DNA of 64,000 nucleotides from positions 372,001 through 436,000 of the forward strand of contig NZ_JADCJY010000002.1 in assembly GCF_014982715.1 (NCBI RefSeq), given 5' to 3'. The DNA comes from Gallalistipes aquisgranensis. GTDB lineage: Bacteria > Bacteroidota > Bacteroidia > Bacteroidales > Rikenellaceae. The notes under the pieces were generated by a model. That model was given only the letters and a program-made list of their open reading frames with translations. It searched no databases and was not told where the DNA came from. Shown here one piece after another: positions 8,260-18,287 of the stretch (position 1 is the stretch's first letter; every line of letters begins with the position of its first letter). Both the position numbers and the translations under genes were made by a program.

Positions 8260-9281
8260 TTCAGCGAAGCGATGTATTTCTCGATGTCCCGCTCCAGTTT
8301 TCGGTAGAGGAAACACTCCTTGTACTTCTCGTTGTCGAGCAGGATGTCGCGCACGCTGCGCAGGGAGTTGTTGTAGTTGCTCAGTTCGTTGCGCAGGGCG
8401 GTACCGCGTTTCTGGGAAGAGGCGATCTTCTCGTTGGTCATGGATTTGAGACACTCGCATACGGAGTGGAGCATCACGATCACCACGTTGTTCATGAGCG
8501 TGTGGCCCTGCATGAAGAGATAGACGTTGTCGGGGGTGACGCCCCGCCGCGCGAGGGCCCGGCCGAAGGCGTCCAGATCGGCGTCCCATCCGGGATGGTG
8601 GTGCCGGAGCGAGGAGACGCGCTTCTCCACCTGGCGGCCGAGCCATTCCAGCGTTCCCCGTCCGTTCTCCTCCACCTCCAGGTAGTTCAGCTTCACGCTG
8701 CTTTTGAAATCGAGCAGCGTGAAGACGTTTTCCGTGCTGAGCTGGGCCGAATAGGCATACCACAGAAAAAGCGGATAGATCGTCTGCGAATAGGCGGTCA
8801 GAAAGGTTTCGAAATCGAAAATCCGGGTATCGTTCTTGGTGGCCTTCACGCAGACGCTGTGCAGAGAGGGGGCGTAACAGAGAAAATTCTCGGTGGCGTA
8901 GGCATAGGTATGGAACATGAAGGGCGAACGGTTGACCAGCACCGACTGTTGGGTGCGGTCGGAAAAGAGGTAGTCGAAATCGCTGTCCACGCACAGCAAC
9001 AACTCCTCGCAGCTGTCGGGAATCATCCCCATCAGCACTTTTTTCCCCTTGGCGAGGTCTTCGCGGGGCGGCACGCTGATCTCGAAACGGAGTTCCGGGG
9101 TTTCGTAATGGTCGAAAATCCCCCGCCAGAAAGCCACGTCCTCGTAACCCTCCACGAAAACCCGCACCAGCCGGGCCCGCTCGCCCAGCGGCAGGCGCAG
9201 CGGCCTGAACACGGGCTTCTGTTCGTAGGCCCACCCTTCCGGGCGCCCGGCCCGCTCTCTTTTCTTGTATCGCTTGCTCAT
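8256..9281 (-). CDS. DUF4435 / TOPRIM-like protein
   Basis: A 341-residue protein without a signal peptide. The N-terminal third has a TOPRIM-like acidic arrangement: FVEGYEDVAFW (E44) and, about 55 residues later, LLLCVDSDFDYL (D99, D101). This layout recalls OLD-family nucleases and DnaG-type TOPRIM folds and fits the DUF4435 family, which often accompanies AAA/SMC-like ATPases; none is present here. The C-terminal half (helical, HSVCECLKSMTNEKIASS) has no recognised motif. The start at 9281 (MSKRYKKRER) is preferred over an in-frame ATG at 9356, because the latter lies upstream of the promoter element and in the neighbour's leader. It is coupled to the GNAT gene by an ATGA overlap. Confidence 0.65.
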   Translation of the reverse strand: MSKRYKKRERAGRPEGWAYEQKPVFRPLRLPLGERARLVRVFVEGYEDVAFWRGIFDHYETPELRFEISVPPREDLAKGKKVLMGMIPDSCEELLLCVDSDFDYLFSDRTQQSVLVNRSPFMFHTYAYATENFLCYAPSLHSVCVKATKNDTRIFDFETFLTAYSQTIYPLFLWYAYSAQLSTENVFTLLDFKSSVKLNYLEVEENGRGTLEWLGRQVEKRVSSLRHHHPGWDADLDAFGRALARRGVTPDNVYLFMQGHTLMNNVVIVMLHSVCECLKSMTNEKIASSQKRGTALRNELSNYNNSLRSVRDILLDNEKYKECFLYRKLERDIEKYIASLK

Positions 9282-9287
9282 CGAAAA

Positions 9288-9295
9288 CAAATTTA
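9288..9295 (-). promoter_or_regulatory. Bacteroidota -7 element for the DUF4435-GNAT pair
   Basis: CAAATTTA on + is TAAATTTG on minus, only 6 bp before the ATG at 9281. If it is used, the transcript would be leaderless or nearly so. Confidence 0.4.
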
Positions 9296-9316
9296 CGAAT
9301 TTTAGACAAATCCTGT

Positions 9317-9324
9317 TATCTTTG
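9317..9324 (+). promoter_or_regulatory. Bacteroidota -7 element for the SUI1-like gene
   Basis: TATCTTTG, an exact TAnnTTTG match, 21 bp before the ATG at 9346 and divergent from the DUF4435 promoter. Confidence 0.5.
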
Positions 9325-9345
9325 CCTGTAATAACGCGATTATTT

Positions 9346-9690
9346 ATGGGCAACAACGACTGGAAATCGAGGCTGAACGTGGTCTACTCGACCAATCCCG
9401 ATTTCGTGTACGATACCGGGGAGAGCGAAACGGAGACGCTCCCCCCGCAGCAGCAGGAGCTGCGGGTGTGGCTCGACCGCCGACAGCGGGCCGGCAAGCA
9501 GGTGACGCTGGTCAGGGGGTTCGTCGGCAGCAACGACGACCTGAAGGAGCTGGCCGCCCTGCTCAAAAACAGGTGCGGAACGGGCGGTTCGGCCAAGGAG
9601 GGCGAGATCATCATCCAGGGCGACTTCCGCGACCGGGTGGTGGACATACTCGTCAAGGCCGGATACAAAGCCAAAAAAGCAGGCGGATGA
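9346..9690 (+). CDS. SUI1/eIF1-like translation initiation factor (YciH family)
   Basis: A 114-residue protein whose C-terminal half is the SUI1 fold. It reads GKQVTLVRGFVGSNDDLKEL, then ALLKNRCGTGGSAKEGEIII and QGDFRDRVVDIL, matching the family's basic strand, Cys-Gly-Gly loop and closing helix. Bacterial members are homologues of eIF1 and are thought to act on start-codon fidelity; their role is not settled. The N-terminal about 45 residues are polar and probably disordered. Its TGA overlaps the ATG of the next gene (ATGA at 9687-9690). Confidence 0.88.
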   Translation: MGNNDWKSRLNVVYSTNPDFVYDTGESETETLPPQQQELRVWLDRRQRAGKQVTLVRGFVGSNDDLKELAALLKNRCGTGGSAKEGEIIIQGDFRDRVVDILVKAGYKAKKAGG

Positions 9691-12600
9691 GAACTTTCCT
9701 GCGGAAAACGGTCCTCTTCGCCCTGACGCTGGTTCCCCTCGGCGCCGCAGCCCAGTATTACGATCTGGGACAGTCGCCCGCCTCGATCCGGTGGAAACAG
9801 ATCCGCACGCCGTGGAACCGGTTCATCTTTCCCGAAAACTACCAGGGACAGGCCCTGCGGCTGATGAAGTACCTCGATACGATACGGCCCGTCATCGGCC
9901 ACGGTTTCCGGTACGGCCCCATGCGGATGCCGGTGGTGATGCACACCCAGAACTTCGCCTCGAACGGCCTGGTCATGTGGGCCCCGAAACGGATGGAGCT
10001 GATCGTGCCCCCGAACATCGAGACCTGCGCGGAACCGTGGCTCAAGCAGCTGGCCACGCACGAGTACCGCCACTCGGTGCAGTTCAACAACACCAACCGT
10101 CACTTCATCAAGGCGCTCAGCTACGTGGTCGGCCAGCAGGGATCGCTCGTGGGCGCCGCCCTGCTCCCGCTCTGGCTCATGGAGGGCGACGCCGTGATGG
10201 CCGAAACGGAGCTGTCCACCTTCGGACGGGGACTGCAACCCTCCTTCACCATCGACTACCGCGCCCTGAGCGGACAGAAGAACGACTTCCTGCGGCAGAG
10301 TGCCGGCCGGAAAACGACCGGCCGGGAGTACCGCCGGGCCCTCGCCTCCGGAGAGCCCGCGAACCGCTGGGACCGTTTCGCGATCGACAAATGGTTCTGC
10401 GGCTCCTACAAGGACCACATCCCCGACCACTACCATGTCGGATACCAGATCGCCACCTACTCCTACACCCGCTACGGGGAGAACATCTGGAACCGGGTGG
10501 CCGACTACGGTTCGCGCTACCCCTTCCTCATCTTCACCACCAAGATCGCCCTGCACCGCCACTACCGCACCTCGGTGAACAAACTGTTCCGGGCCGCGTT
10601 CGACGACCTCGACCGTTACTGGGACTCGCTGCCCCGGACGGAAGACGACACCCGCATCGTTCCCACGCCCCGCACGAGCTTCACCACCTACACTTCGCCG
10701 ATCCCCACCGGTCCCTACACGCTGCTGGCTCTGAAAAGCGATCTGGACCGTTATTCGAGGATCGTGGAGATCGACACCCGCACGGGCGCCGAACGGACGA
10801 TCCGCCACACGGGACAGGTGAGCACGCCGCCCACCCTCGCGGACGGACGGCTCCTGTGGACCGAATACCGGCCCAGCACGCTGTGGGACCAGCGGATCAA
10901 CTCCCAGCTCTGTTACCTCGACCTCGGCACCGGAAAAAGCGGCACGGTGCGGGGCCGGCGGCGCACGCTCTTTCCCGTCCCGCTGCCGGACGGGGCGACC
11001 GCCCGTGCCGAATACGACTACGACGGCACCTACACCATCACGGACGGAAAAACGCGCTGCACGCTTCCCGACACGGTCTCCGTGCACGGACTGGCCTGGG
11101 ACGACCTCACGCGCCGCCTCTATTTCATCGGGCTGAGCGACGGGGGCATGTGGATCGGGGCGGTCGGAAACCCCGGCGGAACGGAGGGATTCTCCGTGGT
11201 CAAACCCGCTTCGTACAGCACCCTGTCCAACCTGCGGGCGGAGGGAGGAAAACTCTACTTCGGCTCGATCCAGTCGGGAAAGGACGAAGCCCATCTGTAC
11301 GACCTGACCACACGGCAGGAGTACCGCATCACCTCGTCGCGCTACGGCTCCTTCGCGCCAGCACCTTTCCCGGGAGGCAGAGAGGCCGCAGTGACCACCT
11401 ACACCCCGGAGGGTTACCTGATTGCCACACGCACGACCGATCCCGACTCCCTCGCGGCGGTCGCCGATCCCCGTCCCCGGAACGTGGTCAATCCGCCGCG
11501 CAGACGCTGGAACGTGGACTTCAACATCGACACGGTACGGGCCGACACGTCGGACAACGTGCGGATCGAACGGTTCCGCAAGGGATTCAACATGCTCAAC
11601 GTACACAGCTGGGCCCCGCTGGGATTCGACCCGGACGGCGTGGTGGGCGAAGAGAGCCTCAACATCCATCTGGGCGCCTCCCTCATCTCGCAAAGCCTGC
11701 TGAACAACACGTTCGCCCACCTGATGTACGCCTGGACGGAAAAGGGCTCGCAGGTGGCCGGCCGGATACGCTACTACGGTTTCGCCCCGAAGATCGAAGT
11801 GGAGGCCCGTTACGGAGGAGGCGACCAGCTCGCCTATCTGCCCACGGTCATCACCTCCGTTCCGGGCGATCCGGACACCTCGCCCGAAAACCCGTCCAAA
11901 CCGGGACAGAAACCCGACCCCGAACCCTCGGACACCGACCGGCCGGAGATCGCGCTGCCGGCGACCCCGTCGCTGAAAAACTATTTCGACGTCTCGCTGC
12001 GGCTGTTCATGCCGATCCTGCTCGACGCAGGCTACCACATCCGGTATCTAACGCCCGACATCGAACTCTCCCACAACAACGCCCTGCTCTACGACCCGGC
12101 CGGAAACGGATACGACCACGGCATGCAGAAGTTGTCGGTCTCGCTGCAATACATCGACAACGTGCGGATGGCGCACCGGGACTTCCTGCCCCGCTGGGGA
12201 TACGCCGTCCGGCTGAGTTCCGTCTCCGACCCGTTCAACCGCAATTTCGGCAAACTGTGGAGCGCCTACGTGCGGGGATACCTGCCCGGCGCGGCACTCC
12301 ATCACAGCATCCGGCTGAGGGCCGCCTACCAGTACCAGCATGCCGGATACTACAACTACCGGCAGAAGGAGGTCTTCCCCCGGGGGGCGGACTACGACAT
12401 CGCGCCGCGGCGTTACCTGGGCACCTCGGTCGATTACCAGCTGCCGCTCTGCTATCCGGACGGGGGCATCACCTCGATCGTCTATTTCAAGCGTATCCGC
12501 CTGAACCTGACGGGCGACTACGCCCGGTTCCAGAACCACCGGGGCGTCATGGGGAACGTCTACTCCTACGGCGGTGAGCTGATCTTCGACCTGAACGTAC

Positions 12601-12704
12601 TGCGCACACCCTCGGCGGCCACCACCTCGTTCAGCGTCTCGGTCTACAAGCCGAGCGACCGCCGGGGATGCATGGCCGGAGTCAACCTGGCGATCCCCCT
12701 GTAA
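9687..12704 (+). CDS. Predicted envelope metallopeptidase (gluzincin) with beta-propeller-like and outer-membrane regions
   Basis: A 1005-residue secreted protein: signal peptide about 1-21 (FALTLVPLGAAAQ), then a peptidase-MA-like domain with HEYRH (H125, E126, H129) and, 36 residues after the second His, PLWLMEGDAV with E166 as the expected third zinc ligand. Residues roughly 320-600 contain repeated beta-propeller-like strands, such as SRIVEIDTRTGAERTIRHTG. The last 350 residues are rich in alternating aromatic strands and end in SVYKPSDRRGCMAGVNLAIPL, compatible with an outer-membrane barrel. An acidic Pro-rich loop lies near 730-755. Zinc-protease function is inferred from motif spacing. 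It is translationally coupled to the SUI1-like gene by ATGA, an unexpected partner. Confidence 0.6.
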   Translation: MRTFLRKTVLFALTLVPLGAAAQYYDLGQSPASIRWKQIRTPWNRFIFPENYQGQALRLMKYLDTIRPVIGHGFRYGPMRMPVVMHTQNFASNGLVMWAPKRMELIVPPNIETCAEPWLKQLATHEYRHSVQFNNTNRHFIKALSYVVGQQGSLVGAALLPLWLMEGDAVMAETELSTFGRGLQPSFTIDYRALSGQKNDFLRQSAGRKTTGREYRRALASGEPANRWDRFAIDKWFCGSYKDHIPDHYHVGYQIATYSYTRYGENIWNRVADYGSRYPFLIFTTKIALHRHYRTSVNKLFRAAFDDLDRYWDSLPRTEDDTRIVPTPRTSFTTYTSPIPTGPYTLLALKSDLDRYSRIVEIDTRTGAERTIRHTGQVSTPPTLADGRLLWTEYRPSTLWDQRINSQLCYLDLGTGKSGTVRGRRRTLFPVPLPDGATARAEYDYDGTYTITDGKTRCTLPDTVSVHGLAWDDLTRRLYFIGLSDGGMWIGAVGNPGGTEGFSVVKPASYSTLSNLRAEGGKLYFGSIQSGKDEAHLYDLTTRQEYRITSSRYGSFAPAPFPGGREAAVTTYTPEGYLIATRTTDPDSLAAVADPRPRNVVNPPRRRWNVDFNIDTVRADTSDNVRIERFRKGFNMLNVHSWAPLGFDPDGVVGEESLNIHLGASLISQSLLNNTFAHLMYAWTEKGSQVAGRIRYYGFAPKIEVEARYGGGDQLAYLPTVITSVPGDPDTSPENPSKPGQKPDPEPSDTDRPEIALPATPSLKNYFDVSLRLFMPILLDAGYHIRYLTPDIELSHNNALLYDPAGNGYDHGMQKLSVSLQYIDNVRMAHRDFLPRWGYAVRLSSVSDPFNRNFGKLWSAYVRGYLPGAALHHSIRLRAAYQYQHAGYYNYRQKEVFPRGADYDIAPRRYLGTSVDYQLPLCYPDGGITSIVYFKRIRLNLTGDYARFQNHRGVMGNVYSYGGELIFDLNVLRTPSAATTSFSVSVYKPSDRRGCMAGVNLAIPL

Positions 12705-12737
12705 CCCCCCCGCAAAATATCCGGAAGGGCCGTACGT

Positions 12738-12765
12738 TATATTTGCGGATAAAATTGTACCTTTG
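12738..12765 (+). promoter_or_regulatory. Tandem Bacteroidota -7 elements before PBP1A
   Basis: Two TAnnTTTG matches, TATATTTG (12738-12745) and TACCTTTG (12758-12765), lie in the 78-bp gap. The downstream one leaves a leader of about 12 nt. Confidence 0.45.
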
Positions 12766-12782
12766 CGGGGAAAACGAGAGAC

Positions 12783-15143
12783 ATGGACCGGAAAAAGATC
12801 ATCGCTTCGCTTCAGACGCCCAAAGCCGTCAAATGGTTCTGGATTGTCGTCACGGCACCCTTCGCCCTGTTGCTGCTGCTGTTGCTGCTCACGGCGGCCG
12901 GACTTTTCGGCAAACTGCCCTCGTTCGAGGAGCTGGAAAACCCGAAAAGCAACATATCGACCGAAATCTACTCCGAGGACGGACAGATGATCGGTTCGTT
13001 CTACGTGCAGAACCGGTCCTATGTCGACTACGACGAAATTTCGCCCAACCTGGTGGCGGCGCTCATCTCCACGGAGGATTCCCGGTTCTACTCCCATTCG
13101 GGCATCGACTTCATCTCGCTGGCCCGCGTGGGCGTGAAAACCCTGGCCCTGGGCAACCGCAGCCAGGGCGGCGGCAGCACCATCACCCAGCAGCTGGCCA
13201 AGAACCTCTTTCCGCGCGACACGTCGATTTACTCGAATCCCTTCTCGCGCAACGGAAAGCTGGTGCTCGCCAAACTCAAGGAGTGGATCACGGCCGTCAA
13301 ACTGGAATACAACTACACGAAGGAGGAGATCATCGCCATGTATCTCAACATCGTGCCCTACGGCAGCAACGCCTTCGGTATCAAATCGGCCGCCCAGACC
13401 TTTTTCAACAAGCTCCCCTCGGAGGTGAGCGTCGAGGAGGCCGCCCTGCTCGTGGGGGTGGTGAACGCCCCGACCAAGTACAGTCCCGTGCGCAATCCGG
13501 AACGGGCGCTGGCCCGCCGTAATACGGTGATCGACCGCATGGAGGCCAACGGCTACCTGACCCGGACCCAGCGCGATTCGCTGAAACAGGTGCCCATCAC
13601 GCTCGACTATCATCCCATCTCCCACAACATGGGCAGCGGCACCTACTTCCGCGAAATGCTCCGCACGGTGATGACCGCCCGGCGGCCCGAACCTTCGGAC
13701 TACTACAACGAGTGGGACTACCGGCAGGCCGCCCGGGAGTGGGAGGAGAATCCCCTCTACGGCTGGTGCAACAAGAATATGAAGGCCGACGGAACCCCCT
13801 ACAACATCTATCGGGACGGTCTGAAAATCTACACCACCATCAACTCCTCCATGCAGCGGTATGCCGAAAAGGCCGTCGCGGAACAGATGTCGAAAGAGGT
13901 GCAGCCGGCCATGGAACGGCAGTACAAGCGCACGGGAAAGCTCTTCATCGGCGTGGACAGGGAAGGGGCGGAGAAGATCGTCCGCAGCGCCATGCGGTAC
14001 ACCGACCGCTACCGGACGCTCAAGGCCCGCGGCGCCTCGCAGGCCGAGATCGACAAAGCGTTCGACACCCCGGTGGAAATGCGTGTATTCAGTTACAGGG
14101 GCGACATAGATACGGTGATGACTCCGCGCGACTCGATCCTCTACCACAAGCGGATGATGCGGTGTTCGTTCATGGCGCTCGACCCCTCGACGGGCCATCT
14201 GAAAGCCTATGTGGGGGGACCCGATTTCCGTTACTTCAAGTACGACATGGTGCGGCAGGGTAAACGGCAGGTGGGTTCGACCATCAAACCCTTCATCTAC
14301 ACCTTCGCCATCGAGCATCTGGGTTTCAACCCCTGCACGCTGGTGCCCAACCTGCCCACCACGATCGAAACGGACACGGGCGACGCCTGGACGCCCAAGG
14401 AGGCCGGGAACGTGGTCTACGACGGTGCGCTCAAACCGCTGAAATGGGGACTGGCCAACAGCCGCAACAACTATTCGGCCTGGATCATGAAACAGGCCAA
14501 GCAGCCCGTTGCAGTGGCCGATTTCATCCATAAAATGGGTATCCGCAGCTATATCGACCCGGTGTATGCCCTCTGTCTGGGCACGCCCGACGTGTCGCTC
14601 TACGAAATGGTGAGCGCCTACGCCACCTTCGCCAACCGGGGCGTCTACACCGATCCGATCTTCGTGACACGGATCGAAGACCGCCACGGCAACCTGATCG
14701 CCTCGTTCACGCCCACGTCGAACGACGCCGTCAGCGAACAGACCGCCTACACCATGCTGGGCATGCTCAAGAACGTAGTGAATGCCGGAACGGCCGGCCG
14801 TCTGCGCTGGATGTTCAAATTCACGGGCGACATGGGCGGCAAGACCGGTACGTCGCAGAACAACTCGGACGCATGGTTCATCGGCGTAACGCCCAAACTG
14901 GTGGCCGGAGCATGGGTGGGAGGAGAAGACCGCAGCGTGCATCTCTACTCGCGGGCCGAAGGTTCGATCATGGCGCTGCCGATCTACGGCAAATTCATGC
15001 AGCAGGTCTACGCCGACCCGAAACTGGGCATCAAACAGACCGACACGTTCCCGCTGCCCGTGGGAGCCGTGACCTACGAATGCGACAGCGAAGCGGCCGC
15101 GGAACCGGTCCCGCAGGAGGGCGGCGACGAATTTTTCGACTGA
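12783..15143 (+). CDS. mrcA: Bifunctional peptidoglycan glycosyltransferase/transpeptidase (class A PBP, PBP1A type)
   Basis: A 786-residue class A penicillin-binding protein that polymerises and cross-links peptidoglycan. A single transmembrane segment (about 18-42) is followed by the GT51 domain with [12 protein letters not shown] (catalytic E98) and [14 protein letters not shown]. The transpeptidase domain has GSTIKPF with the acylated Ser at 499 and Lys 502, SRNNYS as the SxN motif and KTGTSQ from K687. All catalytic motifs are intact and the length is typical of Bacteroidota. It has its own promoter elements. asd follows after 50 bp. Confidence 0.95.
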   Translation: MDRKKIIASLQTPKAVKWFWIVVTAPFALLLLLLLLTAAGLFGKLPSFEELENPKSNISTEIYSEDGQMIGSFYVQNRSYVDYDEISPNLVAALISTEDSRFYSHSGIDFISLARVGVKTLALGNRSQGGGSTITQQLAKNLFPRDTSIYSNPFSRNGKLVLAKLKEWITAVKLEYNYTKEEIIAMYLNIVPYGSNAFGIKSAAQTFFNKLPSEVSVEEAALLVGVVNAPTKYSPVRNPERALARRNTVIDRMEANGYLTRTQRDSLKQVPITLDYHPISHNMGSGTYFREMLRTVMTARRPEPSDYYNEWDYRQAAREWEENPLYGWCNKNMKADGTPYNIYRDGLKIYTTINSSMQRYAEKAVAEQMSKEVQPAMERQYKRTGKLFIGVDREGAEKIVRSAMRYTDRYRTLKARGASQAEIDKAFDTPVEMRVFSYRGDIDTVMTPRDSILYHKRMMRCSFMALDPSTGHLKAYVGGPDFRYFKYDMVRQGKRQVGSTIKPFIYTFAIEHLGFNPCTLVPNLPTTIETDTGDAWTPKEAGNVVYDGALKPLKWGLANSRNNYSAWIMKQAKQPVAVADFIHKMGIRSYIDPVYALCLGTPDVSLYEMVSAYATFANRGVYTDPIFVTRIEDRHGNLIASFTPTSNDAVSEQTAYTMLGMLKNVVNAGTAGRLRWMFKFTGDMGGKTGTSQNNSDAWFIGVTPKLVAGAWVGGEDRSVHLYSRAEGSIMALPIYGKFMQQVYADPKLGIKQTDTFPLPVGAVTYECDSEAAAEPVPQEGGDEFFD

Positions 15144-15193
15144 GAAGACAGACAACCAATCATAAACCCCCAACTCACAATCACGACCCAATC

Positions 15194-16204
15194 ATGAAAA
15201 TTGCTATTGTCGGTGCCAGCGGCGCGGTAGGCCAGGAGTTCCTCCGGGTACTCGAACAACGCGCATTCCCCATGGACGAACTGCTCCTGTTCGGTTCTTC
15301 GCGCAGCGCAGGGAAAACCTATCCGTTCCGGGGCAAGGAGATCACGGTGAAACTGCTTCAGCACAACGACGATTTCAAGGGCGTGGACATCGCCTTCGTA
15401 TCGGCCGGGGCGGGAACCTCCCGGGAGTTCGAGAAGACCATCACCCGGCACGGGACGCTGATGATCGACAATTCGAGCGCCTTCCGCATGGACGAAGACG
15501 TGCCCCTGGTGGTGCCCGAGGTGAATCCGCGCGACGCGGTGAACCCCGCCCGGCGGGTGATCGCCAATCCCAACTGCACGACGATCCAGATGGTCGTGGC
15601 GCTCAAGGCGATCGAAAACCTGTCGCACATCCGGAAGGTCCATGTCTCCACCTACCAGGCCGCCAGCGGCGCCGGAGCCTCGGCCATGGCCGAACTGGAA
15701 AACCAGCACCGCGAACTGACGGAGGGCAGGGAACCCACCGTGGAGAAATTCGTCTACCAGCTGGCCTACAACGTGATTCCGCACGTGGACGTCTTCACCG
15801 ACAACGGATACACGAAGGAGGAGATGAAGATGTACAACGAGACACGCAAGATCATGCATTCGGACGTGGCCGTGAGCGCCACCTGCGTGCGGGTACCCGT
15901 GATGCGGGCCCACTCCGAGAGCGTGTGGGTGGAGACCGAGCGTCCGGTGAGCGTCGAGGAGGCCCGCAAGGCGTTCGCCAAAGCGGAAGGCGTGGTGCTG
16001 ATGGACGAACCGGACCGGAAGAAATATCCGATGCCGCTCTTCCTGGCCGGGGAAGACCCCGTGTTCGTAGGCCGCATCCGCAAGGACCTGAGCAATCCCA
16101 ACGGGCTCGCGTTCTGGTGCGTCAGCGACCAGATCCGCAAAGGGGCCGCCCTGAACGCCGTACAGATCGCCGAATACCTGATCTACAACGGGCACATCAA
16201 GTAA
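15194..16204 (+). CDS. asd: Aspartate-semialdehyde dehydrogenase
   Basis: A 336-residue NADP-dependent enzyme reducing aspartyl phosphate to aspartate semialdehyde, the branch point to lysine/meso-diaminopimelate, threonine and methionine. Visible are the N-terminal dinucleotide-binding loop GASGAVGQ, the active-site NPNCTT with catalytic Cys128, and [16 protein letters not shown] with the substrate-binding Arg/His region. The ATG at 15194 gives the canonical [10 protein letters not shown] start. It is next to PBP1A, a sensible neighbour because meso-diaminopimelate feeds peptidoglycan. A strong terminator follows. Confidence 0.95.
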   Translation: MKIAIVGASGAVGQEFLRVLEQRAFPMDELLLFGSSRSAGKTYPFRGKEITVKLLQHNDDFKGVDIAFVSAGAGTSREFEKTITRHGTLMIDNSSAFRMDEDVPLVVPEVNPRDAVNPARRVIANPNCTTIQMVVALKAIENLSHIRKVHVSTYQAASGAGASAMAELENQHRELTEGREPTVEKFVYQLAYNVIPHVDVFTDNGYTKEEMKMYNETRKIMHSDVAVSATCVRVPVMRAHSESVWVETERPVSVEEARKAFAKAEGVVLMDEPDRKKYPMPLFLAGEDPVFVGRIRKDLSNPNGLAFWCVSDQIRKGAALNAVQIAEYLIYNGHIK

Positions 16205-16260
16205 CACAGACGGGCAGAGGGAGGAAAACGCACGACAAGCCCGCCTGCCTTCTTATGATT

Positions 16261-16303
16261 TCGCCCCGGTCAGGGATCGTTCTGACCGGGGCGATTTCTG
16301 TTT
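16261..16303 (+). terminator. Terminator after asd
   Basis: A perfect 13-bp stem TCGCCCCGGTCAG with its complement at 16282-16294, an 8-nt loop and a following TTTCTGTTT. It lies between convergent asd and sppA; the U-run favours the + strand. Confidence 0.8.
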
Positions 16304-16336
16304 CCGGGAATCTGTCGGACAGTCCCCGCAGGCCAT

Positions 16337-18115
16337 CTATTGAAACTCGATGATATAAGGCATCCGGGCCTGCACGCCCTGCTGCGAAAGCATGGTTTTC
16401 AGATAGTTGTACTGTACGAAGGCGTCACCCAGTTCGTCCCGCATCCGGGCGCTCCGGGCACCGGACAGCGAACGGAGAATCGCCACGAAGGAATCCTCCC
16501 GGTCCACCTCCTGGATCACGCGGAAATCGTCGGCGATGCCGGCCCGGTCAGCCGCCAGCGCAATGGCATCCTTCAGTCCGCCGAAACCGTCGATCAATCC
16601 GATCTCCAGGGCATCGGTCCCCGACCAGACACGCCCTCCGGCGATCTTGTCCACCGCCTCCACGGAGAGGTTACGGCCGGCGGCCACGTGTCCCACGAAG
16701 GTGCCGTACACCTTCTCGATCTGATCCATCAGATAGGCACGTTCGCCCTGGCTCAGACCGCGGAAAGGAACCCCCATGTCGGCCGAAGGATTGGTCCGGG
16801 CCACGTCCACCGTGATTCCCAGCTTGTCGCGCAGTCCCTTCTCCGCATTGAACAGCAGACCGAACACGCCGATCGAACCGGTAACGGTGCTCCTGTCGGC
16901 CAGAATGATATCGGCCGGACAGGAGATATAGTATCCGCCTGAAGCGGCCACGCCGCCCATCGACACCACGACAGGCTTCTCCTGCCGGATCAGCTCCACT
17001 TCGCGCCACATCACCTCGGCCGCCAGCGCACTGCCCCCCGGGGAGTTCACACGCAACACCACGGCCTTCACGTCGTCGTCCTTCCGCACCCGAGCCAGTT
17101 TGGCCGCGATCGTGGCTCCGCCGACCTTGTCGTCGAAACTCTCGCCGTCCACGATCTCACCGTCGGCGTAAACGATCGCCACCGCATTGCGGGAAAGTTT
17201 GCGGGCCACCGGCTTCATCGCTCCAATATATTCCGAAAGGGTCACCATGTCGGGCTCGTCGTCCGAATCGGGATCGTTGCCGGCCAGACCGTTCAGAACG
17301 GCCATCATCTGGTCGCCGTATACCAGACTGTCCACGATCCCCTTCTCAAGGGCGATCTGCGGCGTGCGCAGGGTCAGTTCGGAGGCATACCGCTGGAGAA
17401 GGGCGGAATCTATTCCCCGGGAAGCGGCGATCTCGCCCACCAGTCCGCCCCAGATACTGCCCGTCAGACGTTCCGTCTGCAAACGGTTCTCCGGACTCAT
17501 CCGGTCCATGATGAAGGGTTCCACGGCCGCCTTGAACGACCCGTGGCGCAGCACCTCGGGCTGAATGCCCAGCTTGTCGAGGAGCCCCTTGTAGAACATG
17601 ACGTTGGAGGCCATACCCTGCCACATGATACCCCCTTCGGGATTCATATAAACCTTGTCGGCCACCGAACAGAGATAGTAGTCGCGCTGGGTGTAGACCT
17701 CGTTGTAGCTGACGACGAACTTGCCCGACTCCTTGAAGCGAAGCAGGGCGGCGCGCAGCTCCTCGATGTTGGCCAGGGAGACCGCTCCCCAGCCCGGCGT
17801 GAGATAGATGCCTTCGATGTTGTCGTCCACGGCCGCATTGTCGATGGCCTCGATGCACTGGAGGATCGTGTTGGACGACTTCATGCGGAAGTTGCCGAAG
17901 TCGATCGAACCCAGCGGGGAAGAGACCGGAGAGTCGGTGATGGCTCCGGCCAGGTCGATCTTCAGTACGGTTCCCGGACCGACGGTCGTGTGGCCCCCCC
18001 CGGTGGCGAGCCCCATCACGAATCCCGTCATCACGAGCATGGCCAGCATCCCGAGGGCGAGATTGGCCACGACGAACGCCAGCAGAGAGGCAAGGAATGT
18101 TTTGAGAAAATTCAT
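16337..18115 (-). CDS. sppA: Signal peptide peptidase SppA, 67K type
   Basis: A 592-residue membrane-anchored serine peptidase that digests cleaved signal peptides. It has the long duplicated form found in E. coli SppA: an N-terminal transmembrane helix (FLASLLAFVVANLALGMLAM), a first ClpP-like half, and a second half with the nucleophile region VSMGGVAASGGYYISC. The general-base Lys is expected in the first half. The ATG at 18115 gives the membrane anchor directly; a 177-codon upstream in-frame extension has no protein-like character and runs through the promoter. It is monocistronic. Confidence 0.93.
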   Translation of the reverse strand: MNFLKTFLASLLAFVVANLALGMLAMLVMTGFVMGLATGGGHTTVGPGTVLKIDLAGAITDSPVSSPLGSIDFGNFRMKSSNTILQCIEAIDNAAVDDNIEGIYLTPGWGAVSLANIEELRAALLRFKESGKFVVSYNEVYTQRDYYLCSVADKVYMNPEGGIMWQGMASNVMFYKGLLDKLGIQPEVLRHGSFKAAVEPFIMDRMSPENRLQTERLTGSIWGGLVGEIAASRGIDSALLQRYASELTLRTPQIALEKGIVDSLVYGDQMMAVLNGLAGNDPDSDDEPDMVTLSEYIGAMKPVARKLSRNAVAIVYADGEIVDGESFDDKVGGATIAAKLARVRKDDDVKAVVLRVNSPGGSALAAEVMWREVELIRQEKPVVVSMGGVAASGGYYISCPADIILADRSTVTGSIGVFGLLFNAEKGLRDKLGITVDVARTNPSADMGVPFRGLSQGERAYLMDQIEKVYGTFVGHVAAGRNLSVEAVDKIAGGRVWSGTDALEIGLIDGFGGLKDAIALAADRAGIADDFRVIQEVDREDSFVAILRSLSGARSARMRDELGDAFVQYNYLKTMLSQQGVQARMPYIIEFQ

Positions 18116-18173
18116 AATCAATCGTTTTTTATCTGTTTTTTCGGTCTTGTCGTATTCCGGCGGGGCGGGAAAA

Positions 18174-18181
18174 CAAAAATA
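18174..18181 (-). promoter_or_regulatory. Bacteroidota -7 element for sppA
   Basis: CAAAAATA on + is TATTTTTG on the minus strand (TAnnTTTG), 58 bp upstream of the sppA ATG. Confidence 0.45.
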
Positions 18182-18254
18182 GGAAATTTTTCGGTATTCC
18201 CCCTCCCCGGCAAAAAGGGAGCCTCCGAAAGTGGATACAATGGTATGAAAAACG

Positions 18255-18262
18255 TATCTTTG
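18255..18262 (+). promoter_or_regulatory. Bacteroidota -7 element for the Mrp-type ATPase gene
   Basis: TATCTTTG, an exact TAnnTTTG match, 25 bp before the ATG at 18288. Confidence 0.5.
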
Positions 18263-18287
18263 TCTCCGTAACCAAACCGTCACACAC

